From assembly GCA_900754495.1 (NCBI GenBank), contig CAAEDC010000195.1, forward strand, positions 1-16,086: a DNA stretch of 16,086 nt. The letters run 5' to 3'. Below the pieces are notes generated by a model. It ran no database searches. It had not been told where the DNA came from and worked only from the letters and a program-made list of their open reading frames with translations. How positions within the stretch are numbered: the stretch's first letter is position 1; each line of letters begins with the position of its first letter. The stretch comes from Eggerthellaceae bacterium. Its GTDB lineage: Bacteria > Actinomycetota > Coriobacteriia > Coriobacteriales > Eggerthellaceae. Shown piece by piece: positions 13,156 through 16,086 of this stretch. Both the position numbers and the translations under genes were made by a program.

Positions 13156-14478
13156 CTAATTCTCGAGGAACGACTCCTCGAGCGCATGCAGCTCGTCGGG
13201 CGTGTTGGCGTTGATGAAGCAACCGCCCATCGGCTCGGCTTCGAGCACCTTCGATTGCGGGAACTCCAGCACGTTCACCTCGTCGAAGAACGCCTGGGCG
13301 CGCTTCTCGCCCCGCTCGAGCGCGCGGCGCACCGCCGGCAGGCAGCCCATGCGGCGGTAGATCGCGTGGAACGGCTCGAAACCGTGCTTGTTGACCGGCA
13401 CCACCGCGTCGGCGCCACTCTCCTTCATGGCGAGCGCCTCGGCGACCACCAGCGACGACGACGCGAACACCATGTCGCACGCGACGACGGCGACGTACGG
13501 GTTGCGCGCCGCCTGCAGCGCGGTGTACAGACCGGGCAGGGCGCCGCGGTAGTCGAACTCGTCGCAGACCAGCTGGATGTTGTACTGGGGGAACGTCGAG
13601 TGCAGGAACACCAGGTTCTCGGGCTCGTTGGTCGTGATGACCAGGTCGTCCGCCACCGGCGCCAAACGCTCGACCAGGCGGCAGATGAGGGGGCGTCCCG
13701 CGAACGGCACGGTCGCCTTGCTGCGGCCCATGCGACGGCTCTCGCCGCCCGCCTGGATGACCACCGTCACGCGCGGGCGCACGTAATGTTCCTCCAGGAA
13801 GTCGACGAGCCCCGCCGTGTCCTCCAAGCCGAACACGGGGATGCCGTACGTCTGCGCCGCTTCGATAGCCAGGGGGATGTCGGAGATGACGGCGACGGTG
13901 CTGGCGGTGGGAAGCTTGCCCCTCACGTCCGGAGCGTCGATGCCGGATGAGGCTTCCTCGTCGGCCTGGCGCGCCGCCTCCTCAAGACGCTCGCGCGCCT
14001 CCTCGTCGCTTGCGGGGGGCTGCTCGCCCTTGCCGAACTGCACGAAATCGGTGCCCAGCTTCCATCCGCGGCGCGCGCCCTCGGCGAACACCTCGGCGAC
14101 GCGCTCGTCGGCGGCGTTGCCCGCGCGCATGACCTCTATGGTCGGCAGCCCGCTTTTGCGGTAGCCCTCCACGATCACGATGTCGTGGCCCTTCATGTCG
14201 CGCACGATGTCGGCGCACTCAAGCTCGCCTTCGATGGTCTTGATGCGCGCCATCTGGCCGGGGCACGCGATGACGGTCTCGCTCGCGCCCGCCTCGCGGT
14301 GGCGGTACGAATCCTTGCCGGGATAGTCGATCTCGAAGCCGACGTGGCTATGGTGCTTGACGCTGCCCACATCCCATCCGCGCGCCACAAGCTCGCGGAT
14401 CGCCTTGACGATGATGGTCGTCTTGCCCGAATTATGGCGCCCGACGAACGCAACCGCCGGACTTGGAACGTTCAGCAT
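13156..14478 (-). CDS. mobA: MobB-MobA fusion, molybdopterin-guanine dinucleotide synthesis
   Basis: This 440-residue cytoplasmic protein joins two activities normally on separate chains. Residues 6-150 are the MobB GTP-binding domain: Walker A GRHNSGKTT (13-21), SVKHHSHVGFEIDYPGKDSYRHREAGA and VIVEGYRKSGLPTIEVMR. A charged linker (about 155-185) and the rest of a MobB-like tail lead to MobA (about 236-440): VVIQAGGESRRMGRSKATVPFAGRPL, GALPGLYTAL, VVACDMVF (metal-binding D335), VPVNKHGFEPFHAIY and INANTPDEL (422-430). MobA attaches GMP to molybdopterin to make MGD for molybdoenzymes; MobB assists. ATG 14478 has GGGGAGG five bases upstream. TATACT at 14515-14510 is the likely -10. The ferredoxin-like gene follows on the same strand. 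The fusion is clear from the sequence. Confidence 0.95.
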   Translation of the reverse strand: MLNVPSPAVAFVGRHNSGKTTIIVKAIRELVARGWDVGSVKHHSHVGFEIDYPGKDSYRHREAGASETVIACPGQMARIKTIEGELECADIVRDMKGHDIVIVEGYRKSGLPTIEVMRAGNAADERVAEVFAEGARRGWKLGTDFVQFGKGEQPPASDEEARERLEEAARQADEEASSGIDAPDVRGKLPTASTVAVISDIPLAIEAAQTYGIPVFGLEDTAGLVDFLEEHYVRPRVTVVIQAGGESRRMGRSKATVPFAGRPLICRLVERLAPVADDLVITTNEPENLVFLHSTFPQYNIQLVCDEFDYRGALPGLYTALQAARNPYVAVVACDMVFASSSLVVAEALAMKESGADAVVPVNKHGFEPFHAIYRRMGCLPAVRRALERGEKRAQAFFDEVNVLEFPQSKVLEAEPMGGCFINANTPDELHALEESFLEN

Positions 14479-14509
14479 GAAAACCTCCCCTAGTTTCTTG
14501 CACCGAGCA

Positions 14510-14515
14510 AGTATA
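14510..14515 (-). promoter_or_regulatory. -10 box of mobBA
   Basis: The minus strand reads TATACT at 14515-14510, 31 bases before the ATG at 14478 and just upstream of the strong GGGGAGG ribosome binding site. The -35 is not clear, so another factor may assist. Confidence 0.4.
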
Positions 14516-14595
14516 TAGCATCGGGGGCCGAATGAGGCATGAGCCGCTCCCGCGGAGGCACTCCTTCTGGTTGCACTTCGCCGAAAAAAATTGTT

Positions 14596-14709
14596 TTGAT
14601 TCCGTGAATATGAATGGTATACTTTCTCAGGACATACGCGAGAAGCTTCATTGCTTCGATCAAACAGAAGAGGGACGCCGTTTTTGGAGGGGACGGCGCC
14701 CCTCTTCTG
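14596..14709 (+). ncRNA. Candidate small RNA: promoter-like sequence plus long hairpin
   Basis: On the plus strand TTGATT (14596-14601) and TATACT (14618-14623) are 16 bases apart, the best promoter match I found in the window. No protein gene follows in that direction. About 40 bases downstream a 16-bp stem with one mismatch (14665-14680 with 14694-14709) encloses the loop TTTTTGGAGGGGA; a smaller GAAGC/GCTTC hairpin precedes it. Transcription would start near 14630. The hairpin lacks a clean T-run on the plus strand, while TTTGAT follows it on the minus strand, so it could instead be a second terminator for recR. Confidence 0.3.
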
Positions 14710-14786
14710 CATTTCGGAACGCGTACGCGTGAGCGGGCGGCGTCCCGATCGGCCGCCAAGCGATTTGCATCCGGCAGCATCCCAAC

Positions 14787-14819
14787 AAAAAAGCCCGCGC
14801 GCGAATGAGCGCACGGGCT
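14787..14819 (-). terminator. Intrinsic terminator of the dnaX-ybaB-recR operon
   Basis: On the minus strand AGCCCGTGCGC and GCGCGCGGGCT (14819-14809 and 14802-14792) form an 11-bp stem with one mismatch and a six-base loop, followed by a run of T (14791-14787) and then GTT. It is 20 bases after the recR stop. Confidence 0.85.
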
Positions 14820-14838
14820 GCTCCACGGACCTGCGCCT

Positions 14839-15435
14839 CTACAGCGGCTGGCGCGCCTCCAGGGCGCGGCCGAGCGTCACCTCGTCGGCGAACTCCAGAT
14901 CGCCGCCGACGGGCAGGCCACTCGCCAGGCGCGTCACCGTGATGCCGAGCGGCTTGATGAGGCGCGCCAGATAGGCCGCCGTGGTCTCGCCCTCGATGTT
15001 GGGATTGGTGGCGAGCACCACCTCGCGCACCTCCTCGGAGGCCAGGCGTTTGAGGAGCTCGGCGATGTGCAGGTCGTCGGGGCCGATGCCCTCCATCGGG
15101 GACAGGGCGCCGCCCAATACATGGTAGACACCCTGGAACACGCCGGTGCGCTCGATCGGCGGGATGTCGCGTGGCTCGCTCACCACGCACAGCACGCCGC
15201 CGTCGCGTTTGCCCGACGCGCAGATCTCGCACAGATCGCCTTCCGCATAGTTGAAGCACCGCGAGCAGAACCGCACGGTATCCTTCACCTCGACGATCGC
15301 CTCGGCGAGGCGCAACGCAGTCGCTTTATCAGCGTTGAGCAGCCAATACGCGATGCGCTGGGCCGATTTGGGGCCCACACCGGGCAGCCGCTCGAGCTCG
15401 TCGAGGAGCTTTTGTATCGAAGGCGCGGAATGCAT
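14839..15435 (-). CDS. recR: Recombination protein RecR
   Basis: RecR works with RecF and RecO to load RecA at single-strand gaps during DNA repair. The protein has 198 residues, the standard length. Helix-hairpin-helix LERLPGVGPKSAQRIAYWLL spans 14-33. The zinc finger uses C57, C60, C69 and C72 (FCSRCFNYAEGDLCEIC). The Toprim domain (about 80-175) includes VVSEPRD, YHVLGGALSPMEGIGPDDL, NPNIEGETTAAYLARL and ASGLPVGGDLEFADEVTLGRAL. Its ATG at 15435 lies three bases after the ybaB stop, with no strong ribosome binding site of its own, which points to translational coupling. It ends an operon with dnaX and ybaB, an order widely conserved in bacteria. Confidence 0.98.
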   Translation of the reverse strand: MHSAPSIQKLLDELERLPGVGPKSAQRIAYWLLNADKATALRLAEAIVEVKDTVRFCSRCFNYAEGDLCEICASGKRDGGVLCVVSEPRDIPPIERTGVFQGVYHVLGGALSPMEGIGPDDLHIAELLKRLASEEVREVVLATNPNIEGETTAAYLARLIKPLGITVTRLASGLPVGGDLEFADEVTLGRALEARQPL

Positions 15436-15438
15436 GGC

Positions 15439-15786
15439 CTACATCAAGCCGGGGATGTTCATGCCGCCCGTGACGGAGCTCATGCGCTGGTTGCTCAGCT
15501 CCTGGATGCCGCGCAGCGCCTCGTTGACGGCGGCGCACACCATGTCCTGCAGCATCTCCACGTCCTCGGGATCGACGGCGGCGGGATCGATCTCGATGCT
15601 GTCGATCGTCTGGTCGCCGAGCGCCGTCACCTTGACCATGCCGCCGCCGGACGTGCCGGTGAACGACATCTCCTTGATCTCGTCTTGGGCCTTCGCGAGC
15701 TCGGCCTGCATCTTCTGCGCCTGCTTCAGCATGGCGTTCATGTTGCCGCCGCCCATGCCGCCGGGGAATCCGCCTCGTCTGGACAT
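15439..15786 (-). CDS. ybaB: YbaB/EbfC-family nucleoid-associated protein
   Basis: This small DNA-binding protein of 115 residues forms dimers and binds the nucleoid; the exact role is unclear in most bacteria. A Gly/Met-rich start (FPGGMGGGNMNAM) is followed by the family core MLKQAQKMQAELAKAQDEIKEMSFTGTSGGGMVKVTALGDQTIDSIEIDPAA and VNEALRGIQ, ending in GMNIPGLM. The ATG at 15786 is chosen because AAGGAG lies eight bases upstream; ATG 15792, also in frame, has the same site only two bases away. It sits between dnaX and recR, as in many genomes. Confidence 0.96.
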   Translation of the reverse strand: MSRRGGFPGGMGGGNMNAMLKQAQKMQAELAKAQDEIKEMSFTGTSGGGMVKVTALGDQTIDSIEIDPAAVDPEDVEMLQDMVCAAVNEALRGIQELSNQRMSSVTGGMNIPGLM

Positions 15787-15884
15787 TGTCATCTCTCCTT
15801 CGTCGGGGCGCCTGCCGGCGCCGTGATCTCAACAGAGCGCCTCGCGCTCACGGTTGCCATTCCTTCGCCGCATTTCGCGACGCG

Positions 15885-16086
15885 TTATTCTCTCACTTCT
15901 TGGAACGTAACGCCATCGCCGAATCCCGCGGCGAGGATCGCCTGCAGGTCGTCGGGATCCGCCTGCGCGGACGGCGTCGGCTGCGCGGCGCGTGCGGAAG
16001 CCGCCGTCTGCTCGGCCGCAGGCTGCGCCGTCGAGGACCCGCCCTGCGGACGCTCCGCCGGCTGCTCGGCGCGGGGGCGCACGTCA
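15885..16086 (-). CDS. dnaX: DNA polymerase III gamma/tau subunit, C-terminal end
   Basis: Only the last 67 or so codons are present; the 5' part lies beyond the right edge. What is seen is a Pro/Ala/Gln-rich linker (RPRAEQPAERPQGG, then QPAAEQTAASARAAQPTPSAQ) followed by DPDDLQAILAAGFGDGVTFQEVRE and a stop. DnaX proteins of high-GC bacteria end in such a linker and short acidic tail, and dnaX usually lies directly before ybaB and recR. DnaX is the clamp-loader ATPase of the replicase. No catalytic motif is in view, so the call leans on the neighbours. It lies 98 bases from the ybaB start. Confidence 0.8.
   Translation of the reverse strand, partial: DVRPRAEQPAERPQGGSSTAQPAAEQTAASARAAQPTPSAQADPDDLQAILAAGFGDGVTFQEVRE

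Larger units (their letters stand above)
14479..14838. other. Gap between recR and mobBA
   Basis: From left to right these 360 bases hold the mobBA ribosome binding site and -10 box (near 14510), a plus-strand promoter-like sequence (14596-14623), a long hairpin (14665-14709), the 12-bp palindrome ACGCGTACGCGT (14719-14730) and the recR terminator (14787-14819). No protein gene is supported. Confidence 0.6.

Noticed and set aside
14479-14826. N-terminal extension of MobBA by 116 residues
   Set aside because: It would run back through the recR terminator and the mobBA promoter region; ATG 14478 has a strong ribosome binding site and the expected MobB start.
14479-15900. SRP RNA, which often lies near dnaX-recR
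   Set aside because: No sequence resembling the conserved SRP apical loop was found; if present it would be upstream of dnaX, outside the window.

Overview
The window looks like a chromosomal segment from a high-GC anaerobic actinobacterium. My best guess is Eggerthellaceae (Coriobacteriia), from the GC-rich codon use, the dnaX-ybaB-recR block, the molybdenum-cofactor gene beside a multi-cluster ferredoxin, and many small XRE regulators. The family is inferred, not shown. I found no tRNA, rRNA, CRISPR array or complete insertion sequence.

Layout. (1) 1-1465, minus strand: an OmpR-type response regulator, then the start of a BcrA-like ABC transporter ATPase that runs off the left edge. A tandem 11-bp repeat ahead of the ATPase gene is a good candidate binding site for the regulator. 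(2) 1466-3240, plus strand: a hipBA toxin-antitoxin pair of visibly lower GC, with three TGCG-N2-CGCA operators. (3) 3241-6647, accessory region: a relic of an XRE regulator; a small double-glycine-leader peptide gene that seems frameshifted; a guanine-deaminase-like enzyme with a lipoprotein signal; an XRE regulator with two membrane helices; an XRE/zinc-ribbon/TipAS fusion regulator; and a second double-glycine CxxC peptide. (4) 6992-7906: a divergent TrmB-family tRNA methyltransferase. (5) 8318-11665, plus strand: SCP2-like protein, iron-dependent alcohol dehydrogenase and class-3-like aldehyde dehydrogenase. A 156-bp element with 24/25-matching inverted ends lies between the two dehydrogenases. 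(6) 11884-14478, minus strand: a MobB-MobA fusion followed by a ferredoxin-like protein with four cluster motifs. (7) 14839-16086, minus strand: dnaX (3' end), ybaB and recR, with a clear terminator.

How the genes may work together. The dehydrogenase genes could interconvert an alcohol, an aldehyde and an acid, with the SCP2-like protein perhaps handling a hydrophobic substrate. MobBA and the ferredoxin fit the supply of molybdopterin-guanine-dinucleotide enzymes and their electrons. The left half has several hints of peptide-antibiotic biology (BcrA-like ATPase with a response regulator, a TipAS regulator, two bacteriocin-type leaders), but no peptidase transporter or modifying enzyme is present to make this a recognised system.

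The points most worth a second look are the paired double-glycine/CxxC peptides, the lipoprotein deaminase with an apparent internal start, the XRE-TipAS fusion, the inverted-repeat element at 10078-10233, and a family of three intergenic hairpins sharing the core GGCTGTCCC.
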